This document shows positions 9,838 through 21,763 of a stretch of DNA of 64,000 nt, one piece after another (position 1 is the stretch's first letter; the number at the start of each line of letters is the position of its first letter). The translations under genes were made by a program, and so were the position numbers. The notes below the pieces were generated by a model. That model did no database searches, was not told where the DNA came from, and saw only the letters and a program-made list of their open reading frames with translations. This DNA comes from Paraconiothyrium sp. Pb-2020 (lineage: Eukaryota > Ascomycota > Dothideomycetes > Pleosporales > Didymosphaeriaceae). The stretch covers positions 1,860,001 through 1,924,000 of the forward strand of contig JAJUBI010000002.1 of the NCBI GenBank assembly GCA_022419385.1, in the 5' to 3' direction.

Positions 9838-11829
9838 CTAAAACCAATAACTATCCCCACTCTTCGCAATCTCAAAAATGCAACCCAGTCCCTTGCCCTT
9901 CTCAGTCGCTAGTTTTTCTCCTTCTCGAAGTTCCTGCAGAATGAGGTCGCCAACGGAAGGCCCATCGCTCATCGTATCTTTGACATGCATAACCACAACC
10001 TTCAACCCTTTAAGTGGAGCTTCGAGGCCGGCAGCCAGCAAAGCTCTACTATGCTCCGCGCTCACGCCGGAGATATTCAGTGCCGCGGGCGCAGACGGAT
10101 GCGCAGGTGTGTGCGTGCCTGTCGCTGCGCGCGGACTTGGTGCATAGTCCGTCATGACTTCGTCGTCGACGACATGCGCACCGATACCTCCACGGGAATC
10201 AGGATTATACGCCCTTGTACGGGACGACTTGCGCGCATCAGGAGTACTCGAGCCACCGTCCACGTTTAAACCATTACTCGCGCGCTTCCTTTTCCGCGCA
10301 CTCCTCGCCTCCTCCTTTTCCTTTTCGTGCTCCCTTCGCGCATCCTTGACCATCTCAGCGAGATTCTGTAGCTCGGCAAGGAGGTGCCGTGGCGCGAGGT
10401 GGCCATATAGCACCGGGTCACCTTGCGCATTTGTGTAGCTGCACTCAATAAAGATGCCTGTTAGTATACCAGCCGCAATCTTGGGTGCGGCTTCGGCCCA
10501 AACGTGGGCGGTGCGCGGGGAGAGTGATATGGAGTCTGGTTCGACATCGCCGAACATGAGGACTTCTTTCGTGGGAGTTGTGGGTGTGGATTCGGTGCGG
10601 ATGAAGTATGCCGTTGAGTCGATAACGCATTGGTCGGCAGGATGTGGGGCGGTAGCAGTATTGTTGCGACCAGTTTCTACGGTGTTGGTGCCAGAGAAGA
10701 GGGGAGTGCCTGGGGCGCTCTGGGTAGGGTGGGAGAAGCTGAGTGAACGGGCTTCTCGACTGTCTGTTACTGGATCGGGATGCTGTGACGTGATATGGTG
10801 GGTGGATGCCCGATGAAGGCCAATGCTGGAGGGTTCGAGTTGGTTGGCGTTTGAGCCGCGGTGGATATGGCCGGGACCTCGCATGCAGTGTCCATGACTG
10901 ACTTTGAAGCCTCGTACGCCGAGACCGTCGCATACTTCGATATAGCCCCGGCCGCTCCCTTCTCCAAGGGCAATGTTACCGCCTTCTTGAAGCCGTTGGA
11001 AAGTGACTAGGCCTACGCCGCCATCTTCGTCTGTAAGGTTCGGCCATAATATATTGTTGAAGATGTGCGTTTTGATCGCGTTGACAGTGAATGGTAGTGC
11101 CGCTAATCGTTTTGGACGTGAGGTGTTGTGGAAAGCTGCTGTATTTATAACAAAGCCAGATACATGATCTAAGTGAGGATGAGTAATGAGGTACGTTGAG
11201 ACATGTTCGCGCACCACATGAAGCGCATTTGCTCTTGCGGTTTCGTTAGGGAATGGTATCCCAGCAAATGGGCCTTGATCCAACGTCGTATACGAGGGTA
11301 AAGGATCGATATCTGAACTTGGCGTATCGATCTCAGACTCTTCGTCAGTGACTGACAAAGGTGCTGTTCGTGGTGAAGGAGACTCCTGTTCTCGACCGTT
11401 TCCAGTCCTGTTTCGTGATTTTGGTGGTGGTCTTGATGCAGGTTCTGATGCCAGTGGAAAGTCATTGGCGAGTATGCGGGTTATGGCTGCAAGGTGGGAC
11501 CCTGCATCCACAGCCAAGACTGAGTTCTTTGCCCATTTCGCAGCTGTTGAGCGGACGAGGAATCCTGTAACATTGTCTTCGCTTGGCCCACCGCCAGAGC
11601 CCTGATGTCGTTAGTAAAGGTATACACAAGCCCAATTGTGCCGATCATGGTGGTGCGATAGTGTGATCTGCGCCATATCGTCATCCAATACCGAGCCATG
11701 TCCAGCCATTATCATGGGCCCGCGGACTGGAAGAATGAGAAGACATACCAAGGAGATAACTTGTAGCGCAGGTTCGTTCGAATGTCCCGCCGTCCGCCTT
11801 GTCTGCCCTTGCCCGTCGCCCTCCTTCAT
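9838..11829 (-). CDS. Class II (low-affinity) cyclic-AMP phosphodiesterase
   Basis: Exon 1 (11829-11749) and exon 2 (11601-9838) are joined across a 147-bp GT-AG intron and give 614 residues. The exon junction rebuilds LQVISL-GSGGGPSEDNVTG, the opening strand and glycine loop of class II phosphodiesterases. The metal-binding signature H-x-H-L-D-H (THPHLDHVSGF) lies at about residues 168-173, in the metallo-beta-lactamase-like fold, and is followed by FNNILWPNLTDEDGG, typical of fungal PDE1-type enzymes. The enzyme hydrolyses cAMP and so damps protein kinase A signalling in development and stress. Long low-complexity insertions (S/P/R-rich around residues 75-120 and K/R/E-rich near 460) are probably disordered loops. 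The start is the first ATG of exon 1; no upstream exon was needed. Confidence 0.9.
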
Positions 11830-13518
11830 CCCCAAATCAAGGTGGTCTACTGATATCTACCGGTAGATGAATACGCTCGAAATTGACGAGCACGAGGTCT
11901 CAGCCTTATCCACACACCGGGGCCAGACCTTCTTCGGCCTCGATCCCAGATCTTGTGCGTTTGCCGCGGACCGTTGTCTCAGCGCCACGCGTCCCTAATA
12001 CCAGCGCCTAGGAGATACTTAACCAAACAGCTCCTCGCAAAGATGAGTGATCCTCACGCCTTGAGACAATCGTGAATCCAGGGCGTTATCGTCGTATAGC
12101 TCCACTGTCGTTGCGATCACTAGAGATTTAAAGCGCAAGTCCAGAAGAATGATGAAACCCAAGCCTCTCGACGGCGGTAAGTGATTCAGGAGTCTCCGCG
12201 TACAGGCCAGATAGCCGATTGTTTAGGGCCGATGTGTTGTGCACAAATGGTGTCGCGATGCCGCAGCAAGCCGTCGAGTCCTGCAGGCGAGCGGAGCAGA
12301 GCGCTTCAGCCTCCTCTTCCCCAGACGATCGCCCTCGCCAAACCCAAAGCCAACACCCGTTGCGAAGCCGCTCAATCTCGCGACCCCGTCGAAAAGCGCT
12401 TCGAATATTCTCTTTCTCCTTGTGCGCTGGAGACCTAACTGGCCCACGTGCTAACGACTGGTGCTGTGCGCGCACGCGCCCGTCCAATGCGCGGGGTATT
12501 CTGGAAGTCGCAACGCCTCGAGTCCGTCCTCTTTCTTATACTTGTAGGCGCAGCTTGCAGCAATGTGTCTCTCGGATGCAGCACGCTCGAGGTCGCAAGA
12601 AGGCCGCATTCAAGACCAGACCAGACCCGAACTCCAGGCCCCGGCCTTTGTGTGGCTGCGCTCCTAGACCTTCCACCCAATCACACCTCACAACACCCAC
12701 GAGCCGCAGCTGCGCCGCGCCGGACTCGACTCAATCCTGGGTCCTCCCAGCCTCTCTTGGCCGCATTCCTTTCAAAGACGTCTCTGTGCCTGCATGTTGT
12801 CTGTCCCTCCCAGTTAAAGAGGTAATGCGACGCTGTACTGCGACTGCTCCCTCGGCCGCACGCTCCCCCGACAGAGATGGCTATCGTGGTTGGTAGTACG
12901 AGCTCTGTTGTCGCAGACGCAGAGGCTCCATGATCTCCTAACGCATGTCAACGACGACCCGGGTTCCAGGCCTGAAAAGCGGGGGCTGCATGCTTGCTTG
13001 TCTTTGGGGTGTACAACGAAAATCGTCTCAGGTAAGCTGCATGGGCGTTGTCATTGGTTAACGTCATGTGCCATATTACTTGGATGGTTGTGGTACACTT
13101 GTAGTCCGGGTTGTAGTATGGCATGTAGTGTCAAGATGTCAAATGCGCGCTGTAAGCGACCGTTATACGATAGTATCTATATTGTCATTCTGCCATCGTC
13201 CGGTCCGGATCCGGCATAATCGAAACTGGCTATATGTGGTAAGCTATCGGAGCGGTTCAACCATCCACACTTGAGCTTACACATAAACTGATGAGGTCAC
13301 TATTGGAGAATCGTAGGTTTGGGCTTGAAGCTCTTTCGATTTGGCTTTTGCACCCATCTAGGCAAGCAAGAGTGACTGGTATATCTCTACTATAAACTGC
13401 CCAACACACGCTCTCGCGCCCACCCCTCATCTCTCATATGCATAGTGTCCCATCACGAAGTCGTAATATTCGTCCCATCATAACCGAATCCCTAGGTCCC
13501 TCCTTTTAAAGAAAACGT
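11830..13518. other. Intergenic 1.7 kb: phosphodiesterase promoter and 3' flank of eEF1B-gamma
   Basis: GC-rich between about 12,180 and 12,900, where long frames are open on both strands at once (the longest is 225 codons at 12219-12896). Both-strand openness, R/S/P-rich composition and the lack of any recognisable segment point to composition rather than coding. No gene is supported. Confidence 0.5.
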
Positions 13519-15025
13519 TTACTTGAAGATCTTGCCGTCGGCGTACTTGTAGTCCTTGCCATCAATGGTGATAGCTGGAGGCTCGTCAGCCCACTGCTGC
13601 TCGACGAAAGTGCGGTCCTCGGGCTTCTGGGGGTCGAGCTTGGTGAACTCGTAGCTCTCAACGTCGGGAGCGACATCGAAAGCGGGGAGTGCGTCCTGGC
13701 CACGGATGATAAAGGCACCCTGGATGGCGTTGTCGTTGTTCTCGCCGTACACGGATGCGGCACCGAAGATGAACTTGCGAGAAGCCTCGAGACGGGCGAA
13801 GAAACCACCTGCAACTGGTCAGTGTCTACTTTCTGTCAGCCGAGTATGGGTCTAACATACCAATCAAATTCGAGGTCATGAAGACGAGCTTGTTCTCCTT
13901 GTTGTACTTGTAGTCAACCTTCCAGATAGAGTACTCGTCGAACTTGACGTTTTCCCAAAACCACGGTAGGGAAACGTTGACCTCATTGTTGGAGTACTGA
14001 CGCTTCCACTCGTCAAGATCGAAAGTGGGGCGGTCAAGCAACGCAAGCGGGTGCTTGGGCTTGGGCTTGGGAGCCTCCTCCTCCTCCTCAGCTGGGGTCT
14101 CCTTGGGCTTGGCAGCAGCCTTGGGCTGTTCCTTCTTGGGCTTTTCCTCCTTCTTCGGGGGGACGTTCTTGATCGCCTCCTCGATGAACTCGAGCTTGCC
14201 TGCTACTGCAGAGTAACTAGGGACGTTGTAAACGGTCTCATACCAACGGGTGACGTTGGGATTCTCCGCACGCCAGGCCTTGTCGTAGAAGTATTGGAAG
14301 CCGCGGGCGAGAATGGAGGCAGTAAAGAAATCAGCGAGGGTGAGGCGCTCGCCGACGAGGTAGGTATGGGTAAGAAGGTACTCCTCAAGGACGTGGACGG
14401 CCTTGGTAGCGGCAGCCTTGGAGTCCTCAATGTTCTTCTTGTTATAGGGGTCACGGCCGACGAGCGGGCGGAACCAGCCACCGAGAGGAGTGAGGATCTC
14501 GGTGTTGGCGTAGGACATCCATCGCAGGATCGAAGCATAGTCCTGCTTGGTCTTGCCAAGAAGGGCGGTCTTCTCGTTCTGGGAGGTGACTGTGATGGTC
14601 AGCTCGAGTCATATTTTCATACAGTAATATATTGCAATATACGGGAAAAAATCAGAGTCGAAGATTCTCAAAATGGCAAGGAGACAGGGATAACTGAATG
14701 ATAATATGCCTCATCCTTTGCGCAACTAGAGGGGTGAAAAAGACGTACGGTAAACGGCAATCGCGATGGTCTCGCTGAGGACGAAGCCGTCAGCACCCTC
14801 GAAGGTGGGCACCTTGCCGAGCTTGTTAAGCTTCAGGTACTCGGTGGAGACGCCATTGGCGGGCACAGTCTCGACAAACTCGAGGTCAAGACCGTTCTCC
14901 TTCGCAACGGCGAGCAGCGAAGTGGTACGCGGGTTGCCCTGCGGACACGTTAGTCACTCCCGCTCAACGGACAGCTGTACCATGGTAGCACGAACCGAGT
15001 AGGAGTAAAGCTTGCCGAAAGACAT
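13519..15025 (-). CDS. Translation elongation factor 1-gamma (eEF1B-gamma)
   Basis: Four exons (15025-14996, 14938-14749, 14589-13861, 13808-13519) with introns of 57, 159 and 47 bp give 412 residues, the usual length. The N-terminus MSFGKLYSYS joins to GNPRTTSLLAVAKENGLDLE, the thioredoxin-like GST N-domain, followed by the GST C-domain (LTLADFFTASILARGFQYF). A lysine/proline/glutamate-rich linker comes next (about residues 215-260), and then the conserved EF1G C-terminal domain (FDLDEWKRQYSNNE and later SNLIGGFFARLE, ending in YADGKIFK). The protein is a structural subunit of the nucleotide-exchange complex of eEF1A. The first intron has the less common donor GTTCGT but a good TGACTAAC branch site. 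The gene is divergent from the mitochondrial uS9 gene with only 261 bp between starts, so the two probably share a bidirectional promoter. Confidence 0.95.
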
Positions 15026-15286
15026 GATTGCGATGTTCTTGGATTACAAGCAGCACAATCAGTGGTTGACAAGACGGTGGTCGAGAAAATTGGAAGTACG
15101 AGGGGAGGCGGGGCAAGAACGAGGGAAGAGCTTTTTGTGCCGGAGAAATTGCACGCCGACCACGCCTTCCCTGAACGAGCAACGAAGGAAGGCGCTTGGG
15201 CCACGCCTGCCTAAGAATTTACGAACCACAGCTCGCCAGAAAGCCATCACAACTCACGACGAAGCATTGCGACAATTGCAGCCGCC
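15026..15286. promoter_or_regulatory. Divergent promoter between eEF1B-gamma and mitochondrial uS9
   Basis: This 261-bp interval separates the two start codons and must hold both 5' untranslated regions and promoters. No TATA box was seen, which suits housekeeping genes. If the uS9m start at 15371 is used the interval is 345 bp. Confidence 0.5.
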
Positions 15287-16374
15287 ATGGTGCGCGGCGA
15301 GCTCTCACGATCCATATGGTCAGCCACGGAAGGCCTTCTTAACGGAGCGCGACCACAATGCACGCAGACGATGCGATTACCGTACAGGAGTCTGCAGCCG
15401 GCAGCGCGCTTCATCTCGACCACGCCGTCGCGGAGCGCTGAAATCACAAGCGAGAACCCTGAATCGACGCTAGAATCGTTCATTGCTGCGCCTGAGTTCG
15501 AATTTGATATGGAAGGGGAGGGTGAGAGTGATATCAAAATTGCGAGAAATGTTGACAAGGGGAAGAGCAACAACCAACTACTCCGCACCCTGCGTATTGT
15601 CCCGGCGTCTCGATCGTACTTCAGCGCAAAACCGACCTTCAACGATGATTTCATTCACGTCTCCGCTCTCCTCCGCAGTGTTGCTACGCTACCTACCATA
15701 CCGAACTCTGAGGCTCCCAGAGTGGCCTGGAAAACGATTGACCAGTACCGCATCATGACAAACGAACCTGTCAAAACGCAACGATTCCACAGAATGATGC
15801 ACCTCGTCAAGAGATTGAATTGTGTGCACCCTTCTTTGATGCCAGAGCACGTCCGGACCGCAATGCGACGATTCATGAAAGACAGCCAGCCCGGTGACAT
15901 CGTCCCTGTACCTCAGGTTGTGGACGAGTGGGGCCGAGCAAGAGGAGTTGGTCGTCGGAAGACTTCATCTGCTGTTGTGTGGCTAGTCGAGGGAGAAGGA
16001 GAAGTGCTTGTCAATGGCAAATCCCTGTCGCAATTCTTTGGACGTTTACATCACCGGGAGAGCGCTGTCTGGGCTCTGAAGGCCACGCAGAGGCTGGATA
16101 AATACAACATGTTCGGATTGGTACAAGGTGGAGGGTCCACAGGCCAAGCGGAAGCGTTGACACTGGCTGTTGCAAAGGCATTGATGGTCCACGAGCCGGC
16201 GCTGAAGCCAGCTCTGCGACGGGGTAAGTGCTGCTGTTATTATGCTGATGAAGACTTCGAACAAATTGCTAACATGATGCAGCGGGCTGCGTCACTCGGG
16301 ATCCAAGGAAGGTGGAGAGGAAGAAAACGGGACACGTCAAGGCGCGCAAGATGCCTACCTGGGTCAAGCGTTAA
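15287..16374 (+). CDS. Mitochondrial small ribosomal subunit protein uS9m
   Basis: Exon 1 (15287-16223) and exon 2 (16283-16374), joined over a 59-bp GT-AG intron, give 342 residues. An in-frame ATG at 15371 starts MRLPYRSLQPAARFISTTPS, which is a better mitochondrial presequence, so the mature start may be there (314 residues). The S9 domain occupies the C-terminal 130 residues: GRRKTSSAVVWLVEGEGEVLVNG, then FGLVQGGGSTGQAEALTLAV, and after the junction RAGCVTRDPRKVERKKTGH with the basic tail KARKMPTWVKR that reaches toward the ribosomal P site in bacterial S9. The long N-terminal extension is normal for fungal uS9m. Confidence 0.95.
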
Positions 16375-18026
16375 GCTCTCTGCGCAGTGTATATTATCTT
16401 TGTGCATTAGCATAGAACCTTGTTGTAACATACTCGCATGCACGGCGGTCATGCTGTCAGCGATTTGCTTCTCTGTACTCGCATCATCTTGATACCACTT
16501 CACTCCGTGCAATGGTACGAAGTAGTAGTCCATCCAGAGCCGTCGACTTGCTGACCGTGCTGCACTTCTTGCAAGAGACCGGGTGACGAGAGGCATGGCA
16601 GCGAGTCCGACAATAGTGGCATAGTGTGAGGACTGCGAATCAGAGTTGAGGACAGTGTCACGTACTCTCATTCACAGTCTACGGACCTCGATCATGCATG
16701 CTATAACGAACCAATATATCGTTCGGTCGATCCGGAAAAACTTTCAGTCGATCGGCATCTGCCATTATGCCCGTGGGGTTCGCAGTCTGGATCGATCGGA
16801 AAACTTGTTAAGCAGAACGGGCCACTTCTCCCACTTGGCATTCAAGAAGGATATCATCGTGAGAGACGGCAGAGCAAGGTATGCTTGGTAATGCCTCGGT
16901 CCAAGGTTTCGAAGCGTTCAGGCCTGACCAGTCTGACGAACGGAGCATTCTTCCGCCAACCACTCACGGCTCATTGTTTCTCCGAGTCCCTGTCACTTCT
17001 CTTACACTTGAGATTCATTGACGCACATGTGCCCGAGGCTTGCTGTAAAAATCGCGTGTTTTTCACTTTGCTCGCCCAACCCTTCTGCTAGCACTCATCT
17101 GGTGGCTTGTTCTCAGCTGGCTCGTTCGCTCTCCTGTCTTGTGCAGCTCGACGTTGACGTTGCAACGATTCGCAACGCGCTAAGCATGGGATCCCTGTGT
17201 CGATGGCTGGGTGCGTCATGTTCTCCAAAATAGTCCTCCTAAAGCGGTTGGCGCATCGCTATATGGAGAGAACCGCACTGTTCAGAAAAAAAATGGTGCA
17301 AATGGATCTTCACCGGAGGGTGGCTGATACCTCGGTCGCAACAGAACCCATCGCAAGGAAGGGACGAGCGCAAACGCACGAACAGCTTTGCATTGGGCCT
17401 TTTTCGCCTGACTCGTCGAATTACAGGCCCGTGGGCGATTGTTCAATCTGCAGACCAATCAACGTACTGGCCCTGTCGCTTCCCCAAATGTTCGCTTCTG
17501 ATCTCAACGGCGGCAATCATGACGGGAGCAGCCCTAACGGCTAAAAGGCCAGACGTGAGGCTTGCAACGGCATATGGTCGGAAGCAGGACAACAGCCGAA
17601 GACATTCTATTTGAAAGATGTCATATGCGTGCAGAATCAGGTCAGGTTTCGGAAGGTCGCCGAAGCCGTGTGATTGCTTTTTAGGCGGCCTGCCAGGTGC
17701 ATATGTGGCGGCACAGGCCTCGCTGCTGTTCTAGATAGGAACGAAAGAAACATCATCATGACAGCCTTCTGGAAAGCTGTCGACGGGACCTGCAATTTCG
17801 GTTGTGTGGTGGACGATGGGCGAGTGCCGGATGGCTGGTGTTGGTCTCGATGATGCACCAATGCCCTGTTCAGACAGAGATGCAACGTGGACGCCGCTTG
17901 TTTCAAGACGCGGCTACGCAACATACGGGAGGGCGAGTGAGATCGGGAGTTCTGCGCGGCTTCCAGAAGGCTGACACGGGCAGAAATGCCCCGGGGGCTG
18001 CAGGAGAGCACGTGAGGGCCGCATTC

Positions 18027-18054
18027 ACGGCGACGGCGACGGCGACGGCGACGG
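18027..18054. repeat. Hexanucleotide microsatellite (ACGGCG)n
   Basis: Four perfect ACGGCG units plus a partial fifth. It is one of two GC-rich hexamer tracts in this gene-poor stretch. Confidence 0.85.
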
Positions 18055-18740
18055 TCACATAGAGCGGGCGGGCGCGCGTGGCGGCGCGTGTTGGAGCAGC
18101 GTTTTCTTGGTGTAAGTAGTGTACCATAATGCGCTCGCGACAAGCGTCAGAAGAGCGTTGGCCGTGCGCCGGAAGGAAGTTTCGCGGTGCATTAGAGGTT
18201 GCGGCAGAGGGCCAGTCAGAGGTGCAGGAGCAGTGCCGACGTTCGCGGCGTGTTCTGTTGCCAACCTTGGAGCAGCTCCTGGCGGTCATGTTTCCCACGC
18301 CGACGAAGCTTTGGCGGACGCGGAACGTAAAGGCGGGATCGACGAGTGAGGCTGTGTGCGTGCCGATCGGGCTGCGCGCACCCCCCTGCTGCTCAGAGTC
18401 AGAGTCAGAGATGAGATGAGCGAGTCTTGGGCGAACGACCCCCTGGCGGCAGCGCGAGCGTGCACGGGCGCCGGTTTGGACGACGGAATGTCAGCGCGCG
18501 AGCAACACTGCAGAGGCCTGGAGAAGCGTCTGATGCTCTGGCCGGCAGCGAAACGAATCAGCACCGCGCCTCTGGCCAACGCGTCTTTGTTCCTCGCCTG
18601 CATGAAACACCTCTGCGACGCTCCTCGCGCTCTTGCGGACCGCGCAGTGGGTGGCTCCGCGACGGCCCCCTCTGCTCAGCTCAGCGCGGCCAGCACTGGG
18701 CAGGTATGCACTCCAACGCCAGCTGTGGCGCCGCCAGTTT

Positions 18741-18770
18741 GGCCGTGGTCGTGGCCGTGGCCGTGGCCGC
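18741..18770. repeat. Hexanucleotide microsatellite (GGCCGT)n, slightly imperfect
   Basis: About five GGCCGT units with one GGTCGT variant at 18747. It is unrelated in sequence to the tract at 18027 but shares its six-base period. Confidence 0.8.
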
Positions 18771-20450
18771 CAAGCGCGTGAGCAGTTCCTGGCCGTTCGC
18801 GGGCCCGCCAGGCCTCGCTGCTGCGTACGCGTGCTTGTCCAAGCTGCCGACAGCTGCCGTGTTCCCTTGCGCGGAAGGATGCTGACAGAAGCCCTGTACC
18901 GCATGCGCGCGCCCGCCAAACAGCGCCGATGCCCTGCAGACATGCCTGTCCAGCCTTCTGCAGATCGTCGACGGCGATCTGTAACCATGGCGGCAGGGCC
19001 TCATGCTAGCTCACGCCCCACCATATCATGGTCGGATATCGGAGAGACCTTGGCCAGGTACGCAGCAGTCATCCACAGTTCGGTGAAGCCTCTCGTCGTC
19101 TCCTCTCTCCCTCACTCCACCCCGGCCCAGCGCCACACCCACCCCTCAGGTACCTCGCACGCCAAACCCGGCCTGGCTCCTCCTCCCATACCCTTCCTCG
19201 CCCGGCCGGCCCTATTATTACACTGTCTGGCCGCCGTCGTGGCGCGTTGGCCCTTTTCTTTTGCTTCCTTCCGCTTGATGCTCGCCCACCCCAATGTGGC
19301 TGTTCCCACCCTCACTTCGTCCCTTTCAACCCAACCGACATCACACGCCTTCCTTAGCACTCCCGTCTGCACACACACCCCGCTTGCACCCCAAGGCTAT
19401 TATTGCATCCGACGCCGTCCACGGTAGCGGCGAGCTTTGGCACTCAAATCTGCCCGAGCGTCTGCTCGTGACGCAACCTGCCTTAAAGTCCCTCCTACCC
19501 ACTGCCCAATGAGACCACGCCCGCACGACTCTTCCCATTGAAAGGCTTTTCCACCGGACCCAATCTGAACGCGTGGGCCAGGGCGGACACCGTCGAGCAA
19601 AGCAAGACTGTCGCACTGTTGTCCCGACGCGGAACCACCGCTTCATATCCCACTGCACCTGCTCCATATCGTCCTGTGCGCCCCCGAGCCACCATCGTGA
19701 CGGACGCCAACGCATCGTAGGGCTGGCCAGCTGCCGAAACGCAGGCGTGGGCTTGTTTGAGACGATCCAGTAGCCTGGCTTCCTAGCCCGTTGCGTTCGG
19801 GCTTTTTGGTCGTGTGCAAGGAGAGCCCTACCTTCACCCAGCTGCGTTCCTGGGGGAGCATTACACCAAGCCCGACGCTGTCAGGGTCCTCCCCGTTGCC
19901 TCTGCGCGCCACGGTCCTGTCACGGTTTGGCTACGTGCCCAAGAGTTCCACCGTCGCCTTCGTCATTCTCCAACGTTGCCAGATCGGGACGCCGTCTTCC
20001 GGGTCTTGACAAAGACATCCTCGTCGCAACGGGCCGAGGATATCCTTGCGAGCGTTCCAGTCCAGTGAGGCGTTGCGCCGGCTGCTTTTTCCTCTGTCGG
20101 GCTCCATTGGCTGCGCAAGTGATGCGCAAAGCCGCTGTTTATATCCATATCCACCCGTCTGAAGCCTCGAGCATCCCGCTCTCGTTCGCACCGCGGACGT
20201 CACCTCTCGAGACCACGACCCGGACGCCCGCACCCCTCTCTCACCGCCTCTCTTCCCCGTTCACACAGGCTGTTTGCTCCTCCTCCTGCCTGGACGCCGC
20301 GCCCGCCCGCAGCAGCCTCGCGCCCGCCCTCCTCTCGTCCGTCGACACGTCTCCAAGCTGGCAAATTACGCGACCCCGCCAGTGTCGCCCTCGGCGTATA
20401 GGGCCCTCGAACCGCCCTTTAACGTGCAGCTCAAGAGCCGGCCGGGTGGG

Positions 20451-21763
20451 ATGGACAATGACCGCCGGCCACGGCAGAGTACCGCAGGTTACGCGAGCCA
20501 GCAAGGCACGCTGCTCCAACCACAAGCATCCTATCCTGTGGTAAGCGCATCCGACCGCTTCAGGCAGGCGCCTTTGGCCGCCCAACCGCCCACTTCTGCG
20601 CCAGCAGCTGCGGCCAGTCGCGCGGGCTCAGGCACCAGCGCACAAAGTTACGGTTACGCTTACGAAGGAGCTTCACAGTTCGTCGGCTCGTCGATCCAGC
20701 AGCCCGGCGTGGCCTACGGTGCCCAGGACTATGCCGACCAGCAGCAGACGCCCCAGCGCGCGTCACAGCAGTACTCGCAGTACCCCCAGAACGTCATGTA
20801 CAATGTGCCCGCCCAGGCCTCGCAGCCGGGCTCGTCACAGTACGAGCCCGTGGCACAGTATCAGCAGAATAGGGACTCGGCTATAGAGGTCCTGGGCACC
20901 AACTTCGGCGTTGCACAACCGCAATACTACAGTGGTGTGCCCAGTGAGGGTGGCCCAACAAGCGCGCCGTCCTCTGCCATTGCGCCGCAGAACGTCCCCT
21001 CTCAGTACCCATCCATAGGATATACACCGCAGCAGTCCGCGCCGGCCTACTCGACCGCCGCCATGACAGACCCGAACCCGCCCACCACCCACGGCGGAGG
21101 TTACTCCCAGCCTGCTGCATATCCCCAGCCGCAGCCGCAGCCGCAACAGGACGGCAGCAGCAACGAGTACGATGACTTTTACAACACCTACCAGACAGAA
21201 CTCAAGAAGACGTTTGAGCAGGTCCGCGACGGGCGGCTGAACGAAGCCGCGCCAGCACTGGACCGGCTCTCAGAGTGGCTGCTGCACTGGGCCGAGACCT
21301 TGGGTGAGTCTACCCGCAGCGTGTGGCGCGAACGAGCAGCTGAATTGACTATAGGCCTAGTACGTGACGATGAAACGCATTATCAGATGCGCCTCAAGCT
21401 GTGGGAAGAATTCAATAACTGCTGGCTGGGATTGTTCCAGAAGCAATTCGAGATGGTGGAAGACATGCGGACTACAGGCCAGCGACCACAGGCGCCGCAG
21501 TCGATAATCGACTACGACTTCATCGAGAAGATGGGCACCAAGCTCGTGAAGAATTGCGACAACATGGAGAAGCACGGGCTTGTCGACTACCAGATGGGGG
21601 TTTGGGAAGAGGAGATTACTGCCAGTGCGTGCAAACGACCTCCCTTCCCTCTCAGAGCTGATGATTCCCAGTGTTGATGAAGTGCCTCGAACAGCTCGAA
21701 CAGCTAGGCGCTGGCTCTTCCTCTGCGCAGCGTCCCTCGGCCTCGGGCTCACGACGGCGATGA
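20451..21763 (+). CDS. Conserved-looking fungal protein of unknown function with Q/P-rich N-terminus and helical C-terminal domain
   Basis: Exons 20451-21303, 21355-21624 and 21672-21763, with introns of 51 and 47 bp, give 404 residues. The first 230 residues are Q/P/A/Y/S-rich and surely disordered, including a QPQPQPQ run near residue 228. From about residue 240 a compact, mostly helical domain begins (NEYDDFYNTYQTELKKTFEQ, then ALDRLSEWLLHWAETL, joined by intron removal to GLVRDDETHYQMRLKLWEEF and NNCWLGLFQKQFEMVEDM). It ends after the last junction in MLMKCLEQLEQLG. Both junctions keep the frame and join secondary-structure-like segments smoothly, so the model is strong although I cannot name the family. 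The disordered Q-rich half with a short helical domain suggests a nuclear or RNA-associated adaptor; this is inference. I chose the ATG at 20451 because the upstream in-frame sequence is low-complexity and lacks another convincing ATG. Confidence 0.75.

Larger units (their letters stand above)
16375..20450. other. Gene-poor 4.1 kb, GC-rich toward the right, with two hexanucleotide repeat tracts
   Basis: Between uS9m and the Q/P-rich protein gene no coding gene could be supported. From about 17.6 kb the DNA is GC-rich and frames of 70-265 codons are open on both strands together, with arginine/alanine/serine-rich translations and no domain features. The last 1.5 kb (18.9-20.45 kb) is rich in pyrimidine runs on the + strand and is the likely promoter and long 5' leader of the next gene. 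The repeat tracts at 18027 and 18741 are listed separately. Confidence 0.5.

Noticed and set aside
12219..12896. 225-codon plus-strand frame as a gene
   Set aside because: The opposite strand is also largely open, the composition is R/S/P/A-rich, and no domain, signal peptide or splice logic is visible; best explained by high GC.
18427..18988. Overlapping 140-165 codon frames on both strands
   Set aside because: The frames run through the hexamer repeat and are mutually exclusive; no coding signal.
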